Below, piece after piece: positions 54,229 through 62,595 of a DNA stretch of 64,000 nucleotides. The stretch lies in the NCBI RefSeq assembly GCF_012272835.1, contig NZ_JAAWWK010000005.1, positions 84,125 through 148,124 on the forward strand, read 5' to 3'. Numbering within the stretch: the stretch's first letter is position 1; each line of letters starts with the position of its first letter. Under the pieces are notes generated by a model that did not search any database, was not told the DNA's origin, and saw only the letters and a list, made by a program, of their open reading frames with translations. This DNA is from Spongiibacter thalassae. Its GTDB lineage: Bacteria > Pseudomonadota > Gammaproteobacteria > Pseudomonadales > Spongiibacteraceae. A program made the position numbers and the translations under genes.

Positions 54229-54249
54229 GTATTCGGAAATTTCGAATAC
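54229..54249 (+). promoter_or_regulatory. 21-nt inverted repeat in the leader of repeat-protein gene 2
   Basis: Arms GTATTCG (54229-54235) and CGAATAC (54243-54249) enclose GAAATTT; the ribosome site GAGGAG starts 6 bases later. It differs from the element ahead of paralogue 1 by a compensatory outer base pair and by loop changes, while the core ATTCGG-AAA-T-CGAAT is kept. The rest of the 416-base gap before this gene holds the terminator of paralogue 1 and presumably a promoter; nothing else is seen. Confidence 0.75.
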
Positions 54250-54269
54250 AACTACGAGGAGCTACAACC

Positions 54270-55493
54270 ATGTTAATTCGCAAAGCAAAAACCAGCTTGG
54301 CGTTCGGTATTACCCTGGCAATTTCCGGTTTGAGTCACGCCCAGCTTGGCGGCTTACCTATTCCTACCGACGCTTTGGGTGCTGTTCCCGGCGTTGGCGC
54401 ACTGCCTGGTCTGGGCGCGCTGCCCAGTCTCGACAGCTTACCCCTCGATGCGCTGGGCGGAGCGGGTCTGCCCAGCCTGGATGGCCTGCCGGTTCCCGGA
54501 CTGGATGCGCTGCCTATTCCCAGTGGCGGTGGTCTGCCCGGGCTTGATGCCTTGCCGGTAGATCCAACATCGCTGCTCAGTGGTGGTTTGCCGAGTCTGC
54601 CAGGAGTGGGAGCCTTGCCGGTAGACCCAACGTCGCTGTTGAGCGGGGGCTTGCCAAGCCTTCCCGGAACTGGAGCCTTGCCTGTTGATCCTGCGTCGCT
54701 AGCCTTGCCTGTTGATCCTACGTCGATAGCGTTGCTGGGTGATGTGCCGGGCCTGGACATTATCATGGTCTATGTGAATGAATATCAGGCCTATCTCGAC
54801 CCCGCCAAGGCAACTCAAATTGCCGGAGCGGTGCAAACCTTTGTTGAAACGATTGCCGCCGATCCTACAGTATTGGCCAACTCCGGGTCGTCGATTACCC
54901 CGGAATTGATACTGTCGATGCTGCCGGTGCTTGAGCAATTGGCGAATGACCCCGCCGGGCTGGCCAATTATTTTGCCAACGGCGGCACTCTGGTGAACCC
55001 CACCATTTCGCTGGTGCCACCACTGCCGCTGGTGAGTCGCTCATTGCCGAACGTGTCGGGCGGTGGTTTGCCCAGCCTGCCAGGTGCAGGTTCGTTGCCG
55101 GTTGATCCAACGTCCTTGCTGGGTGGCGGCGTACCGAGCCTGCCTGGTGTAGGTTCGTTGCCCGTTGATCCGACGTCCTTGCTGGGCGGTGGCCTGCCCA
55201 GCTTACCTGGCCTTGGCGCATTGCCGGTAGACCCGACATCATTGCTGGGTGGCGGCGTACCAAGCTTGCCCCTGGGTGCCTTGCCAGTTGACCCGCTGTC
55301 TTTGCTTGGCGGTGGCCTGCCCAGCCTGCCTGGCCTTGGTGCGCTGCCAGTAGACCCGACGTCGCTGTTGGGCGGCGGTGTACCCAGCCTGCCGGGTTTG
55401 GGTGCCTTGCCGGTTGATCCCACTTCGCTGCTGGCAGGTGGTTTACCCTCCCTCCCAGGAACAGGCGCTCTGCCTGTCGGTCTCCCGCTGTAA
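54270..55493 (+). CDS. Secreted Ala-Leu-Pro repeat protein, paralogue 2
   Basis: Unrecognised protein of 407 residues. The signal peptide (about 1-25, LAFGITLAISGLSHAQ) and the following LPIPTDALGAVPG align with paralogue 1. Repeats of about 21 residues, type GGLPSLPGVGALPVDPTSLL, occur about three times before and about seven times after the shared domain (about 170-265; EYQAYLDPAKATQIAGAVQT, AADPTVLANSGSS, TPELILSMLPVL, ANGGTLVNPT). The domain is thus embedded in repeats, whereas in paralogue 1 most repeats precede it. Charged residues are nearly confined to Asp. Ribosome site GAGGAG lies 8 bases before ATG. Function unknown. Confidence 0.86.
   Translation: MLIRKAKTSLAFGITLAISGLSHAQLGGLPIPTDALGAVPGVGALPGLGALPSLDSLPLDALGGAGLPSLDGLPVPGLDALPIPSGGGLPGLDALPVDPTSLLSGGLPSLPGVGALPVDPTSLLSGGLPSLPGTGALPVDPASLALPVDPTSIALLGDVPGLDIIMVYVNEYQAYLDPAKATQIAGAVQTFVETIAADPTVLANSGSSITPELILSMLPVLEQLANDPAGLANYFANGGTLVNPTISLVPPLPLVSRSLPNVSGGGLPSLPGAGSLPVDPTSLLGGGVPSLPGVGSLPVDPTSLLGGGLPSLPGLGALPVDPTSLLGGGVPSLPLGALPVDPLSLLGGGLPSLPGLGALPVDPTSLLGGGVPSLPGLGALPVDPTSLLAGGLPSLPGTGALPVGLPL
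55062..55480 (+). repeat. Tandem 60-63 bp coding repeats in paralogue 2
   Basis: About seven copies of a unit encoding PSLPG-x-G-x-LPVDPTSLLGGG. Copies differ at third positions and in a few residues (one lacks a codon), so they are old enough to have drifted but still similar enough to recombine. A shorter set (about three units) lies at 54570-54710. Confidence 0.85.
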
Positions 55494-55520
55494 ATCAGGC
55501 TGATGCCTTGATTCTTGTTT

Positions 55521-55542
55521 GCCCGGCTTGCCGGGCTTTTTT
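55521..55542 (+). terminator. Rho-independent terminator after paralogue 2
   Basis: Stem GCCCGG (55521-55526) / CCGGGC (55531-55536) with loop CTTG and six T. It ends transcription 28 bases after the stop codon, just before the convergent P450 gene. Confidence 0.92.
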
Positions 55543-55611
55543 ATGCCCTTTGCAAGGGGACGGTGCACATTCGCCTTGAGATGAATAATGGCGCTCGCCA
55601 TTCCTGACAGC

Positions 55612-56853
55612 TCAGGTGTGGACCGGTAAGGCCTCCAGCCAGCGGTGTCCGGCACGCTGGGTCCATCGGCTGTTGGGTTGACTCAAACGGAGCGTGTGCG
55701 GCTGCGCCGCTAGGGCGCGCAGACTGGCGGCAAGCAGCTGCCTCACCAGTTGACGTCCGACGCAGCTGTGTTCTCCCCGGCCAAAGCTTATCGGGGCTGG
55801 ACCACTGCGCAGGGGGTTGATCTCGTCGGCTTGATCGAAAACCCGAGGGTCGCGATTGCCCGCTGCAAGCATGAGAAATACCCCTCGGTTTTTCTCGATA
55901 ACGGTATCGCCAATGCTTACTGCCTCAGAAGTGCGTCGAGCGATAAACAGGGTGGGCGAGTCGAAACGCAGCAGTTCGTCGGCGAGGTCCAGTGCGCGAT
56001 AGCGCTGTTCACGCAGCCCGGTGAGCAGCTCCGGTTGCAGAATACAGTGGCGCAGCGCATTGCCAATCCCGTGGTCGCTATTAAGGCCATCGGCGATCAG
56101 CAGCAGGGTATTGTCGCGAATAAAACCGGTGGGTGAGGTGAACTCGCCGAGGTCGGCACCTTCCAGCACAGACATTAAAGGCGACGTAGATGTCGTGTGC
56201 AGCGTCTCGGCAAAATGGCGAAAGTCCGTCAATTCGCGGTTGAGGGTGTCGCGAACCTCCTCAGAGGGAATAATGGAGAACAGATAGAAAAAGGTTTCCG
56301 ACCAACGCTTCAGTTGCTTTGCGAGCGCGGGGTCGGCGTTGAATCCGAGAAGTTTACCCATGATCTCAGCGCAGAGGGGGGTGGCGAAGTCGTGTAGCAC
56401 ATCGAACTCGCGTCGCGCCATCAGTGCCTGTAGCCGTGTCTGGGCCAATGCTTCAATATCAATGGCGCAATCGCGCAATAGCTGATGAAAGCCGCGGGTT
56501 AATGCTGCTCGGGGCAGGGTGTGCTGCGGCGCATCGAGGAAGGGCAGAATATTATTGGCAACATCGGCGCACACCTGGCTGTGTCGGTGGCGCTGGTGCA
56601 CCACCGCGTAGTCCGAGGGGCTATTGCACAGGTGTGGGTGAGCCAGCGCCTCCTGAATATCGTTATAGCGGCTGATTACCCAGCTGCCATTATCCAGGGG
56701 AAATGCGGCGCTGTGTTCACGCAGGGCGCTCAGATAGGGAAATGGGTCGTTGATAAAGGTTGGATCGAAGGGCGAAAACCCTGTCAGATCAATAGATTCA
56801 GCTGGCCCGCGCGGTGCGCGTCGCGACCAGCGATGACGTAAGCGTTTTAGCAT
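55612..56853 (-). CDS. Cytochrome P450
   Basis: Soluble bacterial P450 of 413 residues. The haem-ligand loop ISFGRGEHSCVGRQLVRQ gives the axial Cys near residue 358. The K-helix ExxR is in ADELLRFDSPTLFIARR. The I-helix LLLIADGLNSDHGIGNAL lacks the usual acid-Thr pair for oxygen activation. The ATG at 56853 shares one base with the amidohydrolase stop (TGATG), so it is the coupled last gene of the biosynthetic operon. It probably oxidises the pathway intermediate, perhaps while bound to the carrier domain. No ferredoxin gene is nearby. Confidence 0.93.
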   Translation of the reverse strand: MLKRLRHRWSRRAPRGPAESIDLTGFSPFDPTFINDPFPYLSALREHSAAFPLDNGSWVISRYNDIQEALAHPHLCNSPSDYAVVHQRHRHSQVCADVANNILPFLDAPQHTLPRAALTRGFHQLLRDCAIDIEALAQTRLQALMARREFDVLHDFATPLCAEIMGKLLGFNADPALAKQLKRWSETFFYLFSIIPSEEVRDTLNRELTDFRHFAETLHTTSTSPLMSVLEGADLGEFTSPTGFIRDNTLLLIADGLNSDHGIGNALRHCILQPELLTGLREQRYRALDLADELLRFDSPTLFIARRTSEAVSIGDTVIEKNRGVFLMLAAGNRDPRVFDQADEINPLRSGPAPISFGRGEHSCVGRQLVRQLLAASLRALAAQPHTLRLSQPNSRWTQRAGHRWLEALPVHT

Positions 56854-57959
56854 CAAGCTGTGACCACTTTGCGGATTTCGCCGTTGTTGCGCTCAAGGTG
56901 ATCGGCGATATGCTCGCGCTCTGCACTGTTGAGCGCGGTACCCGTGGCCAGTTTGGCGAGGATTTCGGGATGGTAGAAACGAATTGCGGCGGAAAGAACA
57001 AAGACCTCGTCGATCAGATCGGCGGTGGTGCTCGGCGAGCAAATGTCGGCAATATTGTCTGAGGCGAGGCGTACCGGCACGCCGGCAACCAGCAACTCCA
57101 GCACCCGGGGAATACTGTTGTAGGTGGGCGTGTTGATGGGTCGCAGCTGACGCATGCCCAGTGCTGCCGACGGGCAGCAGATAACACCCACTCCAAACTC
57201 CTTCATGCCTTCTGTCAACGCAGTAAAACGCCCGTCGTCGTAGGTCGAGGGCGAAATCATATGCACCGCCCACACCAGCGTGTCGTCTCCTTGTGGGCCA
57301 CCGTAGCGAGCCAGGGCTTCGATCAACTGCTCTGTGCCGGTTTCCGATGGCTCGTTGCGCTGGTCGGTGTGAACATGAATCATGCACTGTTTGTGGCGGG
57401 CCAGTTCAAGGGTGCGGCGCAGGTGTTCATCAAAGCCGATATGCCTGGGATACTCGCGGCGATCATCGGCTTCGGGCAGGGCCGCAATAAAGTCGGCGGA
57501 CTCGGCACCTTCGGCGAAGACTTCCCACATTTCCGGGTGGCTATCGTCGAAGCCAAAGGGCGAGTAGGCGGCGATATTCAGGTCTATTTCGTCGGCGCGC
57601 TGACGCTTGATGTCCTGCATCATTGCCAGTGCGCGCAAGCCAATAGCATCGGCGGTAACATCGACAAGGGTGTCTGCGCGGCGGGTGTTGACCTCTACCA
57701 TGTGATCGAGATACAGGTTCACCCGTCGATGGAAGTCGGCTTCACTATAGGCGGGGCTGGCGTGCAGGTTGTTGATCAGGCTGTGTTTTTCGTGCAGAGA
57801 CACATGCGAGCTTGCCAGTACGTGGCTGTTGTCCACGGTGAGGTAGTGTTCGTCGGTGGTGCCTGCACGATCCAGATGAAGGTGGGCGTTGTGCATCCCC
57901 CCTGTCTTGGCAATATGGTGTTCCAGTTCAATATAAAAAGGCGAGCGGCGATGAGACAT
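56853..57959 (-). CDS. Amidohydrolase-superfamily enzyme, cytosine-deaminase-like
   Basis: Metal-dependent hydrolase of 368 residues. The metal motifs are visible in order: HxH in NAHLHLDRAG, His in MIHVHTDQRNE, His in WAVHMISPS and Asp in LASDNIADIC. The arrangement is closest to cytosine deaminase and related amidohydrolases. It probably opens or removes an amide, amidine or imino group in the pathway product; the substrate is unknown. CAGGAG lies 7 bases before ATG 57959, inside the end of the adenylation gene, one base after its stop. Confidence 0.88.
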   Translation of the reverse strand: MSHRRSPFYIELEHHIAKTGGMHNAHLHLDRAGTTDEHYLTVDNSHVLASSHVSLHEKHSLINNLHASPAYSEADFHRRVNLYLDHMVEVNTRRADTLVDVTADAIGLRALAMMQDIKRQRADEIDLNIAAYSPFGFDDSHPEMWEVFAEGAESADFIAALPEADDRREYPRHIGFDEHLRRTLELARHKQCMIHVHTDQRNEPSETGTEQLIEALARYGGPQGDDTLVWAVHMISPSTYDDGRFTALTEGMKEFGVGVICCPSAALGMRQLRPINTPTYNSIPRVLELLVAGVPVRLASDNIADICSPSTTADLIDEVFVLSAAIRFYHPEILAKLATGTALNSAEREHIADHLERNNGEIRKVVTA

Positions 57960-57960
57960 A

Positions 57961-60921
57961 TTAATGCTCCTGAGTGGCGGTCGCTGGCGGGCGCAGTTGT
58001 GGGGAAAAATGCCGGCCGCCGTACACGACCAGGCAGGGAAGTTGGCACAGGGTCGAGCCGGATTCAGCGAAGAAAATCAGACCCTCACAGGCGACATCCA
58101 GTTCGAGGTACCAGCGCCCTATTCGGGTTGGCGCGGTGACTGTCATGGCAATGATGGCGTCGCTGCCGGGGCTGATTGGGTGTGTGAGTTCGGCGACTCC
58201 TGCCTTCCAGTCCCTTACCCGTCCACTGCCCTGCCGCCGCCAGCGCGCGTAAAGCCGCAAGCCGCTGCGGTGTCCGGGGAGCCAGCACTGGTCGCTGCGA
58301 TTGGCCACGGCAACCTGCAGGCAAACGCTTTGCCCTGGAGAAAGTGTCGCAGGTAAAGTGGCCTGAATATCAGCCTGGCGGGCGGACTCCGGCGGATACT
58401 CGGGCAAAGTGCTGTCTGTCAGGGGCAGGCCATTGGCGGAGGGGAGGCCACGGCGGGCGGCGGCGATTTCTGCACGGAGTATTTCTCCCAGCGACTCCAC
58501 GCAGGGTGACGCCATAAATGACCGGTGCTTCCATTTTCTGCGATAGCAGCTTACCTCGCCGGAATACAGGGTAGGCCAAAGGGTTTGCGGTTGGTCAAAA
58601 CGACGAAACGGGCTGTGGCTGCTGTGTTCGCTGAAGACATAACAGAGGCGGCCATCGTAGGGCTCGGCGATAAAACGCTCGACGGCCATCAGCAGGCAGA
58701 CTTCTTCGCCCCGTTCACGCAGTGCCTCGGCGATATAAAAAGCGAAGCAGGCCCCTTCGCAGAAGCCGCCCAGCACGTAGGGGCCGCAAGCTTGTAGTTG
58801 TTGTACTTCATCGCAGTAATAGCGCGCCAGCGCACGGTTGCTGCGGGTGTCTTTGTTGTTCACCCTGAACAGCGAGCGAAACCCGTAGATTGGCTGGTCA
58901 CTGGAAAACTGCGCGCAAAAACCGGAAAACTCCTCATAGGATTGGCAGCCCCAGAAAACAGGGGGTTGCGAGCCCCGGGTGTTCACCCCCACCAGCAGGC
59001 TTTGCGACCCTTGTCGCTTGCCTTGCCAGCCGGCGAGATAGCCGGACAGCTCCCGCAACATGGTTTGGGGAAAGTCGGCGGATAGTGCAGGGTGACAGGC
59101 AAGGCTGTCGTCGGGCAGGGCCGTGAGCAGGGCTTGTTCAAGAGCCACCAGCGTCGGATTGTCGAACAGCAGGGCAGGGGGGATGGCGACGCCGAGCATG
59201 TCAGACAGTGTGGCCATCAAGGTTGCCGCTTTGAGTGAGTCGCCGCCAAGGTCAAAAAAGTTCGCATCGATATCGGCGTTGCTGAGCGTTACGCCCAGAG
59301 ACTGTTGCCACAGGGGGCGCAGCTGCTCACCCAGTGGGCCAAGTTGGTTTGTCGGGGAGGTACTTCTGACGGTGGGTATGAACTGTTCACGCAGTCGATG
59401 GCGTTGGACCTTACCGCTGGCGTTTTTGGGCAGGCTATCAACCTGGAAAATGTGTCGCGGAATTTTATAGGCTGCCAGTTGCTCCCCTAAAACCTGGTGG
59501 ATCAGCTCGGTGTCCACGGGCTTTTCGGCAACCACTGCGAGGGCGGGTTCCTCTCCCAGGCTGGGGTGAGGCAAGGCGAAACAGGCTGCATCGCTAACAC
59601 TTGCGATGGTTTGAAGTGGAATTTCAACTTCCAGTGGCGAGAATTTCTCCCCGCCGCGGTTGATAAGTTCCTTGATGCGTCCGGTGAGAAATAGTCGCCC
59701 GGCGTCGTCGACATAGCCCTGGTCGCCGCTGCGAAACCAGCCATCGATAAACACGCCATCCTGCTGCGTGGTTGACTCGCCACCGAGGTAGCCGGCAAAC
59801 ACGTGTTCGCCGCGAATCAGCACCTCGCCGCGGGTGCCTGTTGGCAGGGGCTTGCCGAGAGTATCGGCAATGCGTACCGCAGTGGCCACCGGTGTGCCCA
59901 CCGACGCCGGCACCTGCGTTCCTTCCTCAACGGGGTTGCTGCAAATCAAACCGCAGGTTTCGGTCATGCCGTAAATTTCAACAATCGGCACGCCAAAGCC
60001 CCGGCGGAGTTGGGCGAGCTGGGCGGGCAACAATGGCGCCGACACCGAGCGCACAAATCGCAGCTTGCGAAAGGGCGTGAGGGTGTCCGGGGCGTCTGTA
60101 CGACTGTACTCCAGCAACATGGTGGGCACGCCCTGCAGCCAGGTAACAGGTGACGTGGCCAGCAGTTTGCGCACCGCCAAGCGCTCCGTGTGACTGCTGA
60201 GGACGACACTGCCGCCCACGCTCAAGGGGGCGAGCAGGACATCCATGAGTCCACCAATATGAAATAGCGGCAGCAGATTCAGCGCGCAATCCTTGTCGCT
60301 GAGACGCAGCGACATCACCGTACGGCGAATCGCAGAAAGCAGCATGGTGTGGCTGAGGGCTACCGCTTTTGCGCGCCCGGTGGAGCCGGAGGTATGCAGA
60401 ACCAGAGCAGTGTCAACGCGGAGAACGGTGGAAACAGGTGGAGAGCGAAAAGCAGGCGTTGGAGGCAATAAGTGAAAGCTGCCACTCGGCCCGGCTCGAG
60501 CCTCGAGCAGTGCATGGGGAATCGCACTGAGCAGTGAGCTTTTGTCTAATTTCGCGCGCAGAATGGTGTCGGTGATAATCAGTGTTGGCCGCAAGGGGTC
60601 GAGCTGTTGCTCCAGCTCCGGGTTTGTCGCAACCGGGTTGAGGGGAATGCATTGGTATCGCCGCATTAAGGCCAGGCATAACAGGGCGTTTTGTGGCGAC
60701 TGCGGTAACAGCACCGCAACCGCACTGGGGGCAGGAATATTCCAGCCCGCAAGTGTCTCATCCACATAGCGGCACAACTGCGCCAGCTGCGTGAAACTGA
60801 GCGGTGGGCTATCGCCGGTGAGTACGGCGGGGAGATGGCCAAATTCTCGGCAAGCATCTTCCATGAGATTGCAGATAGAATTGCGGTGCATGACAAAAGG
60901 TATTAACGCGGTCCTGCGCAT
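57961..60921 (-). CDS. One-module adenylation / carrier / thioesterase protein
   Basis: NRPS-like protein of 986 residues. The adenylation domain (about 10-515) has LVLHTSGSTGRAKAVALSH, IYGMTETCGL, WFRSGDQGYVDDAGRLFLTG, LINRGGEKFSPLEVE and PKNASGKVQR; its style is nearer to acyl-CoA synthetases than to amino-acid A domains. The carrier domain (about 535-610) has Ser562 in FFDLGGDSLKAA for phosphopantetheine. The thioesterase-like domain (about 640-850) has GGFCEGACFAF, with Cys721 where Ser is usual. A C-terminal beta-sandwich (about 860-970; VAVANRSDQCWLPGHRSGL) resembles the NBR1-type FW fold. There is no condensation domain, so a single acid is activated, modified on the carrier and released. 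Other in-frame ATGs follow the chosen start. Confidence 0.9.
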   Translation of the reverse strand: MRRTALIPFVMHRNSICNLMEDACREFGHLPAVLTGDSPPLSFTQLAQLCRYVDETLAGWNIPAPSAVAVLLPQSPQNALLCLALMRRYQCIPLNPVATNPELEQQLDPLRPTLIITDTILRAKLDKSSLLSAIPHALLEARAGPSGSFHLLPPTPAFRSPPVSTVLRVDTALVLHTSGSTGRAKAVALSHTMLLSAIRRTVMSLRLSDKDCALNLLPLFHIGGLMDVLLAPLSVGGSVVLSSHTERLAVRKLLATSPVTWLQGVPTMLLEYSRTDAPDTLTPFRKLRFVRSVSAPLLPAQLAQLRRGFGVPIVEIYGMTETCGLICSNPVEEGTQVPASVGTPVATAVRIADTLGKPLPTGTRGEVLIRGEHVFAGYLGGESTTQQDGVFIDGWFRSGDQGYVDDAGRLFLTGRIKELINRGGEKFSPLEVEIPLQTIASVSDAACFALPHPSLGEEPALAVVAEKPVDTELIHQVLGEQLAAYKIPRHIFQVDSLPKNASGKVQRHRLREQFIPTVRSTSPTNQLGPLGEQLRPLWQQSLGVTLSNADIDANFFDLGGDSLKAATLMATLSDMLGVAIPPALLFDNPTLVALEQALLTALPDDSLACHPALSADFPQTMLRELSGYLAGWQGKRQGSQSLLVGVNTRGSQPPVFWGCQSYEEFSGFCAQFSSDQPIYGFRSLFRVNNKDTRSNRALARYYCDEVQQLQACGPYVLGGFCEGACFAFYIAEALRERGEEVCLLMAVERFIAEPYDGRLCYVFSEHSSHSPFRRFDQPQTLWPTLYSGEVSCYRRKWKHRSFMASPCVESLGEILRAEIAAARRGLPSANGLPLTDSTLPEYPPESARQADIQATLPATLSPGQSVCLQVAVANRSDQCWLPGHRSGLRLYARWRRQGSGRVRDWKAGVAELTHPISPGSDAIIAMTVTAPTRIGRWYLELDVACEGLIFFAESGSTLCQLPCLVVYGGRHFSPQLRPPATATQEH

Positions 60922-61009
60922 CGTTGTTTAGGGTAGATTTTGACACCCGCTCAGCATCCTGCAAGCCCTGCCTGCCGCATTGCGGGAAATTTACCCAAAC
61001 ATCGCTGGC

Positions 61010-61717
61010 TTAGCGCCTGAGCATAACCGCCGTGAGTACCCCGTCGTCGAGGAGGCAGTAATCCACCTTCACGGTGTGCGGGCAAGCAGGATGTCGCTGT
61101 AGCTGATGGGAAAGCGTGAAATGCAGCTGGCGAGTGGTGCAATCCAATGCGGTTAATTCCGCTTCACGGTAACCAAAAAATCGCTGAACATGAGGGTGAA
61201 AGGCTTTATAAATGCTTTCCTTGGCGGAAAACACCAAACTCAGACCCTCGGCGAGCGGCACATCGGATTCGGTTAGCAGGGTTTTCTCGCCGGGTGATAA
61301 AATTCGGCGGCTCAGCCTCGGCGCGCTTTCTTCGCTGATCCACGCCTGGGCGTCAATGCCCAGCGCCAGGTAGTGTTCGGCGCGGGCGAGTGCGCAACAG
61401 GCAAAGTCGTCGGTGTGGCTGATGCTGCCGACAAAGCCCTTTGGCCAAACCGGGCCGCGCTTGTTGTTGCTGCGCAGCGTCACATTGTCCAGGCCAAAGC
61501 GGGCAAAGGCCCGTGCGGCGAGATAGCGCCCGGCAAAATATTCTGCCTGACGCTTTTCTACTGCCTGGGAGATATTGTCGGGTTGATAAATGCCGTAGTC
61601 GGCGAAGAGTTTTTTATCAAAACGGCTGAGCGCAAAGCGCGCGCCGAGAATAGCTAACGGCGCGGGTGGCGATAACTCGTCGAGCCCAACAGTCTGTAAA
61701 AACCTTCCAATCTCCAT
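61010..61717 (-). CDS. 4'-phosphopantetheinyl transferase, EntD/Sfp type
   Basis: Enzyme of 235 residues that would activate the carrier domain encoded next. Motifs: FVGSISHTDDFACCAL, the metal-binding ALGIDAQAW and FSAKESIYKAFHP. The N-terminus matches EntD-type enzymes (PLAILGARFALSRFD; KRQAEYFAGRYLAARAF). The frame extends to TTG 61735, but ATG 61717, five bases after the arsH stop, is preferred. Its place between arsH and the carrier gene indicates a dedicated role in this pathway, though such enzymes can also serve others. Confidence 0.93.
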   Translation of the reverse strand: MEIGRFLQTVGLDELSPPAPLAILGARFALSRFDKKLFADYGIYQPDNISQAVEKRQAEYFAGRYLAARAFARFGLDNVTLRSNNKRGPVWPKGFVGSISHTDDFACCALARAEHYLALGIDAQAWISEESAPRLSRRILSPGEKTLLTESDVPLAEGLSLVFSAKESIYKAFHPHVQRFFGYREAELTALDCTTRQLHFTLSHQLQRHPACPHTVKVDYCLLDDGVLTAVMLRR

Positions 61718-61721
61718 CGGC

Positions 61722-62426
61722 TCAGCGCTGCGCAACGCGCTTGCTTTGTTCCTCGGCGGTTTCGACCCGCTCGGAATAGCGGTCTACGAAATACTCTTTG
61801 CGATCGCGCAACAGCAACGTGAACTTCATCAGCTCTTCCATCACATCCACCACACGGTTGTAATACGACGAGGGTTTCATGCGGTCGTTGTCGTCAAACT
61901 CCAACCAGGCCTTGGCCACCGACGATTGGTTGGGGATGGTCACCATACGCATCCAGCGGCCGAGCACCCGCAACTGATTCACCGCGTTAAACGACTGTGA
62001 ACCGCCGGAAACCTGCATTACTGCCAGCGTTTTGCCCTGGGTGGGTCGCACTGCGCCAATTGCCAGCGGAATCCAGTCGATCTGCGCCTTCATAATGCCG
62101 GTCATCGCGCCGTGCCGCTCGGGAGAGCACCACACCATGCCCTCTGCCCACTCCGCCAACTGCCGCAACTCTTGAACCTTGGGGTGAGAGGCATCCTCGG
62201 CATCCGGCAACGGCAGGCCCCGAGGGTCGAAAATACGGGTTTCCGCGCCAAAATGCTCCAGCAGGCGCGCCGCTTCCTGAGTGAGCAAACGGCTAAACGA
62301 CCGCTCCCGCAGTGAACCGTAAAGCAGCAAAATACGTGGAGGGTGAGTGGATGAAGGCGCGGCAAACAGGGCCTCGCGGTCAATGTCGTGCAGAGAATCC
62401 GCCTGAATATTGGGTAGATCAGTCAT
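61722..62426 (-). CDS. arsH: NADPH-dependent FMN reductase, ArsH type
   Basis: Flavodoxin-like reductase of 234 residues. Typical ArsH segments: [51 protein letters not shown] and the C-terminal [21 protein letters not shown]. ArsH oxidises methylarsenite or reduces quinones and flavins. No other arsenic gene is seen around it; it heads the biosynthetic operon and could supply reduced flavin or electrons for the P450. Its end is 4 bases before the transferase ATG. Confidence 0.93.
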   Translation of the reverse strand: MTDLPNIQADSLHDIDREALFAAPSSTHPPRILLLYGSLRERSFSRLLTQEAARLLEHFGAETRIFDPRGLPLPDAEDASHPKVQELRQLAEWAEGMVWCSPERHGAMTGIMKAQIDWIPLAIGAVRPTQGKTLAVMQVSGGSQSFNAVNQLRVLGRWMRMVTIPNQSSVAKAWLEFDDNDRMKPSSYYNRVVDVMEELMKFTLLLRDRKEYFVDRYSERVETAEEQSKRVAQR

Positions 62427-62595
62427 GGTTCATGTTCGGCTAATTTCAGAATAGGGCTATTGTAGGGGGTGGGGGAGGTGTTGTCTTGCACGCTGGGTGT
62501 ATGAGGATATCTCAAGGGTGAAATTTAATACTGATTATACATACAGCTTTTGTTAATATTGAGAGCAGGCAGCAACGAAACAAGGAGGGGTTCAT

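Noticed and set aside
57261-58139. 292-codon plus-strand frame opposite the amidohydrolase
   Set aside because: Antisense to a frame with the full set of metal-binding motifs.
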